A DNA stretch of 64,000 bases. Origin: Rhizophagus irregularis. Lineage: Eukaryota; Glomeromycota; Glomeromycetes; Glomerales; Glomeraceae. The DNA lies in contig NC_089435.1 in NCBI RefSeq assembly GCF_026210795.1, positions 4,526,001-4,590,000 of the forward strand, given 5' to 3'. The translations under genes and the position numbers were made by a program. Shown here piece by piece: positions 46,834-58,609 of the stretch (position 1 is its first letter; each line of letters begins with the position of its first letter). The notes under the pieces were generated by a model, which was given only the letters and a program-made list of their open reading frames with translations, was not told where the DNA came from and did not search any database.

Positions 46834-49800
46834 ATGATGGACAACAATAAACATAATTTTTCCCCTCACCCCTCTCCCCTTATTAAATTTGGTCAATTAA
46901 ATGTTAATGGTTTATGTTCCCCGGTTCGACAACAACATTTGCTTAATTTTTTTCTTCACTCCTCTTTTGGTGCTTTATCTATTAATGATACGCGTCTTTC
47001 CCCTTCAAATGCTAAATTTATTTTTAAAAATGAACACTCCCAACATCACTTTAAGTCCTATTGGGCTTGTTCATCTTCTTCTTCTCGCCCTCATGATGGT
47101 GTTGGTATTTTATTACGTAATCCCCTTCATAAACATGTTCAAACAATTGATCCTTGGAACGGTCGACTTCTTAAATTAGATTTGTTTTTTCATCAAACTA
47201 AAATTTCTATTATTTCTGTATATTATCCCCCTTCCGGCTCTGTTCATCAATCTATTTGCAATGATCTTATTGCCAAACTTCTTTCTTGGCTCGATTATGC
47301 CCGAGCTAATAATTATTTTGTAGTTATTCTTGGCGACTTCAATGCTGATGTAATCGCTCATTCTAATTATTCACCTAATCATTTTAAGCTTCTTCGCTTG
47401 CTTTCCTCTCGGTTTTTTACCGATCATCAAGCTCACTCCTCTACAAATGGTCCTGATCCCACTTTCTTTTATGATAATGGATCTTCTCGACTGGATTATA
47501 TTTGGTCTTCGCCTGGTTTTCCTGCCCCTGGTCTTTTTTCGCAAGTGGTTACTTGTCCGAATCTTTTTGATCGACCTTTCACCGACCACAAAGTTCTTAC
47601 AACTGTTTTTGACTTTAATTCTTGTTTGGCCATTTTGGCTAAATCTCGTCTTAAACAAAAAAAAGAAATGCGTACTATTTTTTCTTATGCTTCCACTTCA
47701 GTTGAACAATGGAATAATTTTACCGTTGAAGTAGATGATTCTCTTGGAGTTTATTTAGATAGCCATTATCGCCCTAATTCTGATTTCTCCTCCCTTTCTC
47801 TTGATCGTATGTGGCATGCATTGAAAGCTGCCATAATTAGTGCTGCAATTGAAACATTACCTTTTCAAAAAGTCTCTAATACACACCGACATTCGTACTC
47901 TCCTGAATTAACTAAACTTATTGCTATTAACAAGTTTTTAGATCGATTTTTATATCGCCTTACTACTCGTCGCTCTAATCGGCCCGCTCAGATTGTGCAA
48001 ATGACTGCTGCCTTGCCTTCCCATCTTGAGAACCTAGCTTCCTTACTTCCTGATTATTCAGTTCCTACCTATTCCACCACCCCTGCATCTGTATTTAAAT
48101 CGTTTTTACGATCACAGAAGAATTTAGTTTCTGCCTTTTTATCTACTAAATTCGCCCAACATCTTACGGACTCAGTGGAATATTATACTGCACTACGTGA
48201 CGAACACTTTTCGAACTCGCTCGGCACCTTTATCGATTCTGCCTTATCAGTAGAAAAACGTTCAATTGTTCTTGACCGTGTTCTGGTCGTTTTGGACTCA
48301 ACTCCTACTTTATTAACGGATCCTTCGGATATTAAACATGCAGCTGTTTCTCATTTCCAATCAATTGTTTCTCCTCCGTTGGTCCACTATTCTTCCATCA
48401 CTTCATTTCCCGCCCGATGGCAACAAGCTTACACTCCTCTTACAAATGTGTCTGCTTCATTATATGATCCTGTTTTGGCGCCTATTTCCCTACAAGAATG
48501 GTCTGCTGTGATTTCCTCCATGCCAAATAATAAAGCTTCCGGCCCTTCAAAAATTTCCTATGAGATGATTAAACACTTGTCCGGTGAAGCCTTGGATTTT
48601 TCTCTTTTACTTGCCAATACTTGCCTTTCTCGCGGTGATATTCCTGCTGACTGGCGTGAAGCCGTGGTTTATCCTATTCCTAAACCTCATGACTTTGATG
48701 CTCAACTTAAGAACACTCGACCTATTACCCTTCTGGAAACAGTTCGAAAATGTGTAGTTAAGGTCGTCACGAATCGTCTTTCCAACATCCTTGCTGATAG
48801 TAAAATTCTTCAAGGTGGTAATTTTGCTGGTTTACCTGGTGGTTCTACTGATGTCCCTATCAAAATGCTGGATGCGATTATTCATCAACATAAACATGAC
48901 TCTACTGATGATCAGGAACTATGGATCGTTTCTCAAGATATCTCTAAAGCTTTTGATTCTATGGATTTAAATATGCTTAAATTAGCTTTAGATAGGTTAC
49001 ATATCCCTGCACTTTTAGTGCGATTTATTTTAAATCTTTTTACACGACGAAATAATAAGATAATTACTTGTCATGGCGATACAGCTGCTTACAGAGTACG
49101 TGTTGGTATCGATCAGGAGAAATCATTTCCCCTCTTCTTTGGGTTATTTATTTGGATCCTTTACTTACTGTTTTGAATCAACAAGCACGAGATCCCTTTA
49201 TTTTAAAATCTTCAGCCCTTTTAAATTATTCTCCACTTGAATTTGAACAACATTCTTTACCGGTTTCACATTTAACGTTTATGGATGATTCTACACTCAT
49301 TGCTTCTTCAAAATCTGGCATAGAAGACCGTCTTTCTATTACTGCTGAATTTTATACTTTAAATAATGTTCAAGCTAATTCTGCGAAATATGTTCTCCTT
49401 TCATCCTCTTCCCCCTCCTCGAAGATTATTTTTGATCTTTCCCCTTCTCCTTTAGTTCCCATTCCTTTCCTTTCCCTTTCTTCTTTATCTGTTAAAACTT
49501 CGTTTCGTTTTTTAGGAGTATGGTTTTCTTTATCTGCCTCTTCTGCTTTTGTTCTCAGACAAGTGCGCTCCATGGTTAAAGATATGGCAGCTCTCCTGGG
49601 ACCGAAGAAATTATTAGCACAGCATGTGGCCTATCTTTATAATGCTGTCCTTCTTCCGCGATTGGAATTTCGCCTTCAAACTACCCTTTTTTCTGAAAGT
49701 ACTATTCAAACAATTGTCAAGCCTATGTTTTCGGTACTTCGAAGAAAAGCTGGTCTTGCTGCAACTACCCCGTTACCTTTATTATTCCTCAAACTCCCCT

Positions 49801-52208
49801 TTTCTATTCAAAATGCTTTTTATCGCTTTCTTTCTTCCCATATTGCATCTTGGCAAAAAATCTTCACTCACCCTGATTTCAAAAATTTTGCCCTTTATGC
49901 TATCTCCTATCTTCAAGGATATTTGGGTGCTGAGAGTTGCCCGACTACTATCAACTTAGAACCATGGTCACAAATCGTTTCTTTGCGAACGCACACTTTG
50001 TTTAATTCGTTATTGTTTTCTTCGCGTTTGAACATCACGTGGTCTCTTTCCTTCCGGCCTCCGAGGCGTGATCTACAACCTGCTTTGCCACTTCGATCTA
50101 TTCTACCTCATTCCATCTTTCAATCAAGTTGGAAACTTTGGAAAAACCTGAATATATTTGTGCTTGCTCAGTTGGTTTCTCCTTGTGGACGTTATCTTAT
50201 GAATTGGCCTGACCTTCGTTATCTTGGCATCGTTGGTCGTAAAGGACGGATTCCTAATTGGTTTACTTTTATCAATAATAATTTTCTTTCTTCTTTTTCT
50301 TCTACTTTACTTTTATCTTCATATTTTATTAATTCTTCTTTTACTTTAGTTTCTCCTTGTTTATTAGATCATACTGTTAAAGATTATTCTTTTTATCCTC
50401 AATGGGCTATTAATCTTGACTCTGCTACCCAAACTTTATCTGTTGGTCGTGTGTGTATCACCTACAAGAAACAAAACTCGGCTATTATGTCGCATTGGCT
50501 TCCTGTATCTCCCTCGGCTGATGAACGATCCTATAACCCTTGTCCTGGTTGTGCTCTTAACATTCCTGCCTTATCCAAGAAATCTGCTATCAAACAACGT
50601 TGTAATAGTGAGAAGTGTTTTTTCAATATCACCCTGTCGGAAACTGTGGGTTACCCTACTAGAAACGCCAAAGTTTTTGCGGCCTACCTCCCCATCACTC
50701 TTTCTACTTCATGGAGTTATGCCACGTCCTTGGCTCTTGTTCATTTGATGAACCCGCCCTCAACCGCTTCTTTCACCTTTTCTCCTTCTGTTAAGGACCA
50801 TTTAGATGATGATGTTTTGCCGTCTTCTGTGCAATCTTTGTATACCGATGGCTCTTTCCGTCCTGCCAATGATTCTTTATCCTCTTCCATGGCTTCTGCT
50901 TGGATTGCTCTCGATGATGATGGATTTATCCTTGAATCTTCATCCATGCATCTTCCCTCTTGTTTCCCTTCGGCTTTACGTTCTGAAATTTATGCTGTCT
51001 TATTAGGATTGACCGCCCTCTCCCGTGATTCTTCAATTTCTATCTATACTGATTGTAGTCAGTTAATTTCATTATGGACACGTTTTGTTGATGTTCCTTT
51101 CTCACCGAAGTTGCTTCGAGAACCTAATCATCTTCTTTGGTTTTCTATTCGACAACTTATTATGGATCGTAACCTCCATGTCGATTTGATTAAAGTCCCT
51201 GCTCATGGCGATGACATTTATAATGAACAAGCGGATTCTTTGGCAAAAGATGCTCATTCATCTATACAACCTTCTGTTTCGCCTTTGGCATTTTGTCACG
51301 CTCCATGCTTGTTAACTTTTAATTCTTTACCTGTTGACATGAATATTCGTCACTTTCTTCGCTCTATAGCAGACGCTCATGCTCTTTTATCTTTTTGTTC
51401 ATTGGCACGTTTTACTGCTCTTGGTTCTCCTTCACTTTTTGATTGGGCTGGTATATATTTTTGCCTTTCACAAATCAAAGGTTTTGCTTCACATAAGAAT
51501 GGTCGTCCGGAATTCTGGATCTTCCGTATCAAACTCCTTTTGGATATGTTGCCTACCTTAACTACTCTTTAACAACGCAAACCTTACTTATACTCTCCTG
51601 ACTGGCTTTGTCTGCAGTGTAACTCTGCTCCAGAAGATTTGAATCATCTTTGGACTTGTCCTTATATTTTACCGGAATTAAATCCTTGTTTAACACACCG
51701 GTCTGAAGTCATTAAATTTAGAGATTCTTGTTTATCTTCCTTTCTATCCTTGAAATCTTTGGATATTTCTTTTCAAACTGAATTCTTTGCTTTGGAATGT
51801 TGGAACTATGAAGCTCCTTCTTTATCCTGTCTTTGGCTTACTCGAGGATTGTTGCCTGCACATTTAACGACATTTTTGAATCAACATTTCTCTCTTTCTG
51901 TTATATATAAGACTATTTCTCCCCTTCTTAATGACTTCCAAGTCGAATTATATGGTGAAATTTGGCTATGCCGGAATGTTCTTTTTCATGCTTGGGAAGA
52001 GTCGCAGGGTATCTCGGCTGCTTCCAAATTACGTGGCCCTTCTACAAATTCTTCTTCTAATACTATCTCTCCTCATCATCACGACTCCTCTTTGGCGACA
52101 GTTTCTCAGGGATTCCTGGATTTCTTGGATATCCTCTTCTATAATTCGGGGTGGATCATAGATCTCGCACCTGGATTTTCTGCGCCGCTTAACAGTTCAA
52201 CCTCTTAG
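46834..52208 (+). pseudogene. LINE ORF2: endonuclease, reverse transcriptase, RNase H
   Basis: The start is chosen at MMDNNKHN; the frame is open back to 46780 but without an ATG. The endonuclease shows KFGQLNVNGL, ILGDFNAD, SRLDYIW and FTDHKV (residues about 10-255). The reverse transcriptase shows NNKASGPSKI, DWREAVVYPIPKP, SQDISKAFDSMD and the catalytic FMDDST (about 550-900). RNase H shows YTDGS, SEIYAVLLGL, IYTDCSQ and EQADSLAKDA (about 1336-1470). A CLQCNSAPEDLNHLWTC knuckle is near the end. Lesions: loss of one G near 49111 in the conserved DQGEIISPLL region, and a TAA at 51570-51572 that splits the protein before QRKPYLYSP. All catalytic residues are present, so the decay is recent. 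Confidence 0.9.
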
Positions 52209-52478
52209 GATCTCTTTCTGGTAAACGGACTGGATTTTTGGATGTTGGATAGTTGACTCACACTGGCCTTCGGGTAAAGTTGGGGTATGCGATTCTGTAA
52301 TAGTTTAGTTTTTCTTTGCTTTAATTTATTTTAGTTTAGATTTCTTTACTTGTATGAGTCGTGAAGCTACTCTTTTTTATTTTTATTAGTTTATTTTCTT
52401 ATTTTTGTAATATTGTTCGATGTTATTTTCGAAGTTCTAAATATAAATAAAAGATAAAGTCGTAAGACTGTTTGCACA
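52209..52478 (+). other. LINE 3' untranslated region
   Basis: Ends TAAAGTCGTAAGACTGTTTG CACA directly before the target 16-mer. The last 20 bases resemble the end of the SINE-like units (CCGTAAACACTTGCAAA). Confidence 0.6.
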
Positions 52479-52494
52479 GGAAAAGGATAAAACT
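52479..52494 (+). repeat. Target 16-mer, copy 2 (LINE/SINE junction)
   Basis: GGAAAAGGATAAAACT between the LINE 3' end and the first SINE-like unit. Confidence 0.9.
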
Positions 52495-53121
52495 TGGGTT
52501 GGTCACCCTATCTTGGTGGTTAGTCACTGAGACCCTCATTAAGCCTGAGTATGGTGAGGTCGCAGGTTCGATTCCCATGACCACGGAAATAAAAAGAATT
52601 TTACTGCGGACGCTACAACCAATAGCGTGAAGGTACAGGATTAGTGTAGTTGGACTGCATCATGGTGAATTAGTGTGTACGGTTAGGCCGCACATTTCAA
52701 CTAAGGGTCATGGTGTCCTTCTAACGTTCCCTATGAGGCCATTGGTATGTGCGCAGTCCTGTCCTTGAGGTCGCTACTATACCTTAGGGGGACTTCCTGT
52801 CCGGGTGGTCGGCTCTACGATACCGCTTGGGGTCAGTAATGGCTAGATGGTCGTCCTAAATGGTAAAGCTGAGGGTGCAATGTCTTAGTGGTAGTTAGAC
52901 CTTCTGTTAGGTCTTAGACCAACCAAGGTGTTCGTGCACAGAACAGGTAGCATGGCTATGGCTTCGATTCCCTACTCCCTTGGGTCCTTTCGAGGAGAGA
53001 TCCCTGGTGGTTGATACCCACCATAAGGGGTGATCCTGGACAGATGCCTGCTACTTCCTGTCTGAGTGGTCACTACAAAGTATACCACTTGGGGTAAACA
53101 ACTGTACTATCGGTGCTAGGT

Positions 53122-53129
53122 AATCGCGG
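53122..53129. repeat. hAT target duplication, left copy
   Basis: AATCGCGG; the right copy is at 55529-55536. The uninterrupted SINE copy 2 has a single AATCGCGG at the matching place (about 56523-56530). Confidence 0.9.
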
Positions 53130-55528
53130 TAGGGTTGGTAAAATAACCGTTAGTTATGAATTTGGTTAATTAACCGGTTAATTAACGGTTAGTTAACGGT
53201 TAATTAACCCATAAATAACCTGTATATATAATTTTAAGGAAGTTAAAATAAATTTATAATTTATTAAATATTATAAAATTTTAATATATTTTATTTATTC
53301 TTCATCATCTAAATTAATAACATTTGCTTCAAATCCAAATATACTATCATTATCAGAACTATTATTATTATCATCTTCTTTATTTTCATTATCAGAACTA
53401 TTATTACTATCTTCTTCATTTTCATTAAAATTACTAATCTGTTTCTTTTTTTGTATTTTTACAAGTCTATTACACATTCGAAGATTTCCATAAATATAAA
53501 CTAATTTTTTAACACGTTCATTTTTCAATCTATTTCGAATTTTATTATGAATAAAACCAAAAGTAGAAAAATTTCTTTCTGCAGCTGCAGAAGATGTAGG
53601 AATTGAGAGAATTTTAATAGCCAGTTGTTGAAGTTTACTAGTTGGCCATGATTGCCACCATAAAGATGAATTAAGAATATTAGCAGATTTCCAAATAATT
53701 TCATTATCATAAGGTGAATTTTTATTACGAAAATTTACCAATTCAGCAAATAATTCTACTGCTTCTTCCTGATTAAATCTTTTATTTACAAATGTTGTAA
53801 ATTCTACATAACCAATAGATTCAACTTCATCATTTTTACTTTTTTCCAAAAATTGTGGATCTAACATATAAGCTGTTATCATAATAGGATGATAAGTATA
53901 TTCCCATCGCTTTGCAATAAGTTCTTGAAGTTTATCAGAAAAATTACAATCTATTTGATTAATTTGATTCATTACTTCTTTGAAATATGAATAAACATTT
54001 GAAAGAATTGAAATATCTGATTCAAATAACTTTAATGCTGAAACCATTGGTTCCATAATTTTTGTTATTATATCTAAATCTTCCCAAAACTCATCTGATA
54101 AAATATGAGCTCTTAAAGTTAAATCCATATTTTGACGAATTCTTATATCCATTAAAGCCTGTTCAAGTGCTGTTCTTGAATTTTGAAGTGATTGAAAACA
54201 AGCAAGATGTGTTCCCCATCTTGTAAGTGCTGGTAAAACCAATGCAATTTCTTTAGAATAATTTTCTTTTTGAATACGTTTCAATTTAGCTGTTGCCTGT
54301 ACATGTGCCTTAAAATAATTGACCAACTTTTTTGCATTTTCAACAACAGATTTAATTTGATCAATCTTTAAAATATCACTAATTAAAAGATTCATTACAT
54401 GAGAATTACATCCTAAACAAACAATACTTGGATAACTATCTTCAATAATTCGCCAAGCTGCTTTCATTACACTAGCTGTATCTGTAATAACTGCTGAAAA
54501 TTTATTAATACCAACAATTTCCATTTGTTTAATAATTTCATCTGCAACCCATTTAGCTGTATGAGATTCTTCACCAGAATAAATAGCATCAAAGAATAAT
54601 GGTTTTGGAGTACAAATAACAAAATTTTGAACTGATTCTCGATTAATATTAGACCAACCATCTGAAACCATTGTAAGAGATTTAGCTTGTAAAATTTGTT
54701 CATTACATTCAGCTTTAACTTCATCAAAAACATCATCAAGTAATTCATCAGCAAGTTTTCTTCGATTAGGTAATTTGAATGCTGGACGTAATTGTTGAAA
54801 AAACTGAATAACATAATTATTTTCAAGAAAAGAAAAAGGAACTCCAGCAGCAAATAATGCTTGAGCTAGTAAAATTTCAAGAGTATCTTGTTCTTCTTCA
54901 CTCATACGATCAACAAAATTCTCAATTGTTGTATTTTTTAAATGCTTTTTTGATGTTTTTACTGTAGGAATAAAAGTAGAAGTAGTAGCATCAGAAGTTT
55001 CTAATAGTTCAGGGAATTTGTTGTTTCTTTGTTTTTGCACTTTCTGGAGCTCTAGGACAACTATCATTAAGATGAACTTGCATTCTTTTAGCTGTACCTT
55101 GTTCAAAAACTTTAGAACAATAATTACAACGTACAGAAGGATGTGTTTTTTTCTTAGACCTACTACTTTCTTCATTACTTTCTGCTTCAGTAATTATTGT
55201 CCAATGTTTCCAAACAGTTCCCTTTTTTTTTACCATGATAATGAACAATAAATTTGCAAAAAAAAGTGTTTTTTTAAAAAAAATTTATCTTAAAAAAAAA
55301 GATCATGCAATATGTAGATCATAGATTTAATCAATATTTATATTAATTAATATTTAATTGTGTAACAAAATAATGGATTATCATTTAATCACATGATTTA
55401 AATTCTGCATTTTGATTGGCTAATTATAAATAACGGTTAATTAACCATTTTAAATCAATCATAACTAACAAAATTAACGGTTAATTAACCATGGTTAATT
55501 AACCGTGGTTAATTAACCCCCATCCCTA
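53130..55528 (-). mobile_element. 2,399-bp autonomous-type hAT transposon
   Basis: The ends TAGGGTTGGT and, inward from the right, TAGGGATGGG form short terminal inverted repeats. The 8-bp duplication is AATCGCGG. Both subterminal regions are dense in the palindrome GGTTAATTAACC (left 53163-53210, right 55435-55518), likely transposase-binding sites. One gene on the minus strand encodes the transposase, with a single frameshift. Confidence 0.93.
53295..55236 (-). pseudogene. hAT transposase with BED finger, one frameshift
   Basis: The start is MVKKKGTVWKHW at 55236. A BED zinc finger follows: CNYCSKVFEQGTAKRMQVHL then C. After KTKKQQIP the frame ends in TGA; the main frame takes over at PELLETSDATT, so one extra base (probably a C in CCC near 55022) breaks the gene. 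The body has MVSDGWSN (catalytic Asp), ITDTASVMKAAW, LGCNSHVMNLLI, LTRWGTH, and the C-terminal dimerisation region SLWWQSWPTSKLQQLA ... TSSAAAERNFSTFG with the catalytic Glu. The tail is Asn/Asp/Glu-rich. About 647 codons, normal for hAT. Only one lesion is visible, so it was active recently. Confidence 0.9.
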
Positions 55529-55881
55529 AATCGCGGGCTGTAGTGGCCTTTGAGTGAGACTTAGTACCTAAAATGGTAGTATGGAAGGGTACTAGATGGT
55601 TGATGTTACCTGTCGAAAGTCCTCCATGAAAGTAGATGCTCTCTAAAGGTCGTTAAATAAATTGAGTATCAGTATCATGCAATAGGTATAGGATGAGTAG
55701 GCGGCGTGTGCTAGCTTCAGATCGGCCTAAAATGGCCCGATGGGAGATGTCTTCTATAGCGGTGCTCGTTACCTGAGGAATTAAGTACTGGTATAATGGT
55801 TGCCCATTGAAGATGATAGGACGCATACCCGCATTAGTCTCATAAGAGGCAATGGGTGGTCTGGCCGTAAACACTTGCAAA

Positions 55882-55897
55882 GGAAAAGGATAAAACT
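55882..55897 (+). repeat. Target 16-mer, copy 3 (SINE/SINE junction)
   Basis: GGAAAAGGATAAAACT between the two SINE-like units. Confidence 0.9.
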
Positions 55898-56875
55898 AGG
55901 GTTGGTCACCCTATCTTGGTGGTTAGTCACTAAGACCCTCATTAAACCTGAGTATGGTGAGGTCGCAGGTTCGATTCCCATGACCACGGAAATAAAAAGA
56001 ATTTTACTGCGGACGCTACAACCAATAGCGTGAAGGTACAGGGATTAGTGTAGTTGGACTGCATCATGGGTAATAGCGTGTACGGCAGGCCGCGCATTTC
56101 AAGTAGGGGTCGTAGTGTCTAACGTTCCCACTGTGCATGGGGCCATTGGCATGTGCGCAGTCCTGTCCTTGAGGTCACTACTATACCTTGGGGGGACTTC
56201 CTGTCCGGGTGGTCACTCTACGATACCGCTTGGGGTCAATAATGGCTAGATGGTCGTCCTAGATGGTAAAGCTGAGGGTGCAATGTCTTAGTGGTAGTTA
56301 GACCTTCTGTTAGGTCTTAGACCAGCCAAGGTGTTCGTGCGCAGAACAGGTAGCATGGCTATGGGGTTCGATTCCCTACTCCTTAGGTCCTGGTTGGTGA
56401 TCCTGGTGGTTGATACCCACCATAAGGGGTGATCCTGGACGGATCTGCTACTTCACTCCTGTCTGAGTGGTCACTACAAAGTATACCACTTGGGGTAAAC
56501 AACTGTACTATCGGTGCTAGGTAATCGCGGACTGTAGTGGCCTTTGAGTGAGACTTAGTACCTAAAATGGTAGTATGGAAGGGTACTAGATGGTTGATGT
56601 TACCTGTCGAAAGTCCTCCAATGAAAGTAGATGCTTCTCTAAAGGTCGTTAAATAAATTGAGTATCGGTATCATGCAATGGGTATAGGATGAGTAGGCGG
56701 CGTGTACCTAGCTTCAGATCAGCCTAAAATGGCCCGATAGTGGATGTCTTCTATAGTGGTGCTGTTAGCGAGGAATTAAGTCTTTCGGTATAATGGTTGC
56801 GATTGAAGATGATAGGAGCACGACCCGAGATTAGTCGCAGAGGCAATGGGTGGTCTGGCCGTAAACACTTGCAAA
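55898..56875 (+). mobile_element. SINE-like element with two tRNA-like modules, copy 2
   Basis: 978 bp, uninterrupted. It is about 90% identical by eye to copy 1, with scattered substitutions and small indels. Box B GGTTCGATTCC at about 55969 and again at about 56366. The 3' end CCGTAAACACTTGCAAA is identical to copy 1. The differences mean it is not a simple recent tandem duplication of copy 1. Confidence 0.75.
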
Positions 56876-56891
56876 GGAAAAGGATAAAACT
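56876..56891 (+). repeat. Target 16-mer, copy 4 (right edge of the stack)
   Basis: GGAAAAGGATAAAACT, followed by ACCACCATTCGATTCGTCT as in the empty site. Confidence 0.9.
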
Positions 56892-57177
56892 ACCACCATT
56901 CGATTCGTCTTCAGTGGCAGACCAATTCTAACAAGCTATGATACATCTTTGTACGATTATTAGATGCCAAGTTATTTAATATATTCTTTATATAACTGCG
57001 ATTATAAACGGTTCTTTTTAATATAAGATTTTTGAGGATAGGTGTGATAGTGACTATAGATAGATTGTGACTATATAGGATAGATTTTAATAATAAAGTG
57101 TTTTGAACATTCAACTGGTGTGACTATATAGTAGAATGTGACTATAACGGGAGTGACTATAGAGGGAGTTGACTGTA

Positions 57178-58609
57178 CACCAATATGTTATTAATAAAAA
57201 ATTTTTTTTAAAAATTAAAGTAAATTTTTTAAATTATTTTATTTATAATTTAAATTTTAAGACATAAATGTAAATTTATTAAAGTTTTCAATTTAAATAA
57301 AATTTTTTATTATTTATCAAATTCTTCAACTTTAGAATCTTTATTTTCATTATATTGACATATAAATATTTATATTTTCATCTTATCAAAACACTTTTTT
57401 CAAAATCTAACTGTAACTTTAAATCTTAAAAACATATAATAATTTGTCTCTAATAGTAAGAAGATTAGGATAAAGCTGGCTTTCAGTTAGTAATTACACT
57501 TTTTACAGTAGACTAAACTCCTTTGATCAGTTGTAGTTTATAATAGTAAAGTAAGGTATATGAAACACTAATGTTCATTTTGAAATATATGGTCATTTTT
57601 TTCAAGTTTTTGTCATAATAGATGTATTGAAAGTGGGCATCAGAAATATTTGCAGAAATAACAAGACTGTGTATAAGCTCAACAATATCACAGTTAAGCT
57701 CTTTTTTTTGGTTAGCCATAATTTTTTTGTGATAAGATTTTATTTTTATTATATTCAGCAATCACGTGCATAATTGTTGCCTCTTTAATAACAATAACTG
57801 TAGTAACCTTTTTACGTAGTGATAAATCTTAAGTTGTTTCCAATATTGTCAAATATTTAAAAATTATTGATAAACGTGAATAATTACTTTTTTTCATTGA
57901 TTGTTAATTAAAAAAATTAAAAAATTTAGTCATATTCTGTATTATCTATAAAGTAAAAAAAGTGTATTTTTGTTGATAAAGTTAAAGGTAAAAATATTTC
58001 TTACCTATTATATAATAGTTATGTTCATATAACTTGATTGTTGATTTTTATGTAATATTACCAATTTAGGTAATAATTTTTATGTATCAACACTTTTGCA
58101 CTGGACTATATATTATTATGATTTTTTTCCTTTTTAGTTAATTAACCAATAGAATTTAAGCAAATCCTAAAGTAAGATTTCATATAAAAGTGAAATTCCT
58201 ACTGGCAACATATCTTAGTAGTAAGTAAAATCATAGTACAACCTAAATTAATTGTAAAAAAAAGCTAGTATATTTTATAAATATCATATGATCCAGCAAT
58301 TCAATTTTAATAAACATTTTTTTATTTTGATTAGCTTAATATAATTTACAATAACAAAAAAAAATTATTAAAATCAGATCAGATTACTAAAATTCTGATT
58401 TGATCTGAATTTTTAGGAGCTAATCTAAATGATTATATCATTATTATAAATAATAATACAACTAAAAAAATTTTTAGGTAACTGTCAAGATCTGCCTTAA
58501 AATTTGCCCAATAACTTTTCTAATAAAATGCTAAATTATTCCATTTATTTTACTTTATACTTTAAAATATTAAAATTAAAAATCATTTTTATAACAGCTA
58601 GTCTATTAT
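57178..58609. other. AT-rich spacer
   Basis: No firm gene. A minus-strand frame at 57513-57761 contains MANQKKELNCDIVELIHSLV and is slightly protein-like but short and alone. The words TATGATTTTTTTCCTTTTTA and AATTAACCAATAG at about 58118 recur at 63902, pointing to a shared older repeat. Confidence 0.4.

Larger units (their letters stand above)
44636..52478 (+). mobile_element. 7.8-kb LINE (non-LTR retrotransposon) with RNase H
   Basis: Full length by its target duplication (44620-44635 and 52479-52494). Order: 129-bp 5' leader, ORF1 (44765-46261), small ORF (46261-46779), ORF2 (46834-52208) with apurinic endonuclease, reverse transcriptase, RNase H and a CCHC knuckle, and a 270-bp 3' end. 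RNase H plus CCHC fits the I/Tad group known in fungi. GC content and codon use differ sharply from the AT-rich surroundings. There is no poly-A tail; the end is GTCGTAAGACTGTTTGCACA. ORF2 has one frameshift and one stop, so this copy is inactive but young. Confidence 0.92.
52495..55881 (+). mobile_element. SINE-like element with two tRNA-like modules, copy 1
   Basis: The parts are 52495-53129 and 55537-55881, split by a hAT transposon. The first module has a box A-like CTTGGTGGTTAGTCACTGAG and box B GGTTCGATTCC (about 52566). The second has TGTCTTAGTGGTAGTTAGAC and another GGTTCGATTCC-like box B (about 52963). The total of about 980 bp is long for a SINE. There is no protein frame. The 3' end TGCAAA meets the target 16-mer. 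Probably transcribed by RNA polymerase III and mobilised by the LINE; this is inferred from structure. Confidence 0.72.
43955..57175. mobile_element. Pogo-like MITE, copy opened by 12.3 kb of insertions
   Basis: The left part is 43955-44635 and the right part 56876-57175, with TA at 43953-43954 and 57176-57177. Taken together the MITE is about 965 bp and nearly identical to the copy at 10413-11373. The break point is the 16-mer GGAAAAGGATAAAACT. The very high similarity of the copies suggests both are young or recently active. Confidence 0.88.

Noticed and set aside
52566-56380. Functional tRNA genes at the GGTTCGATTCC box B sites
   Set aside because: No complete cloverleaf is evident around them and they recur at fixed places in two copies of a transposable unit; they are better explained as SINE promoter modules.
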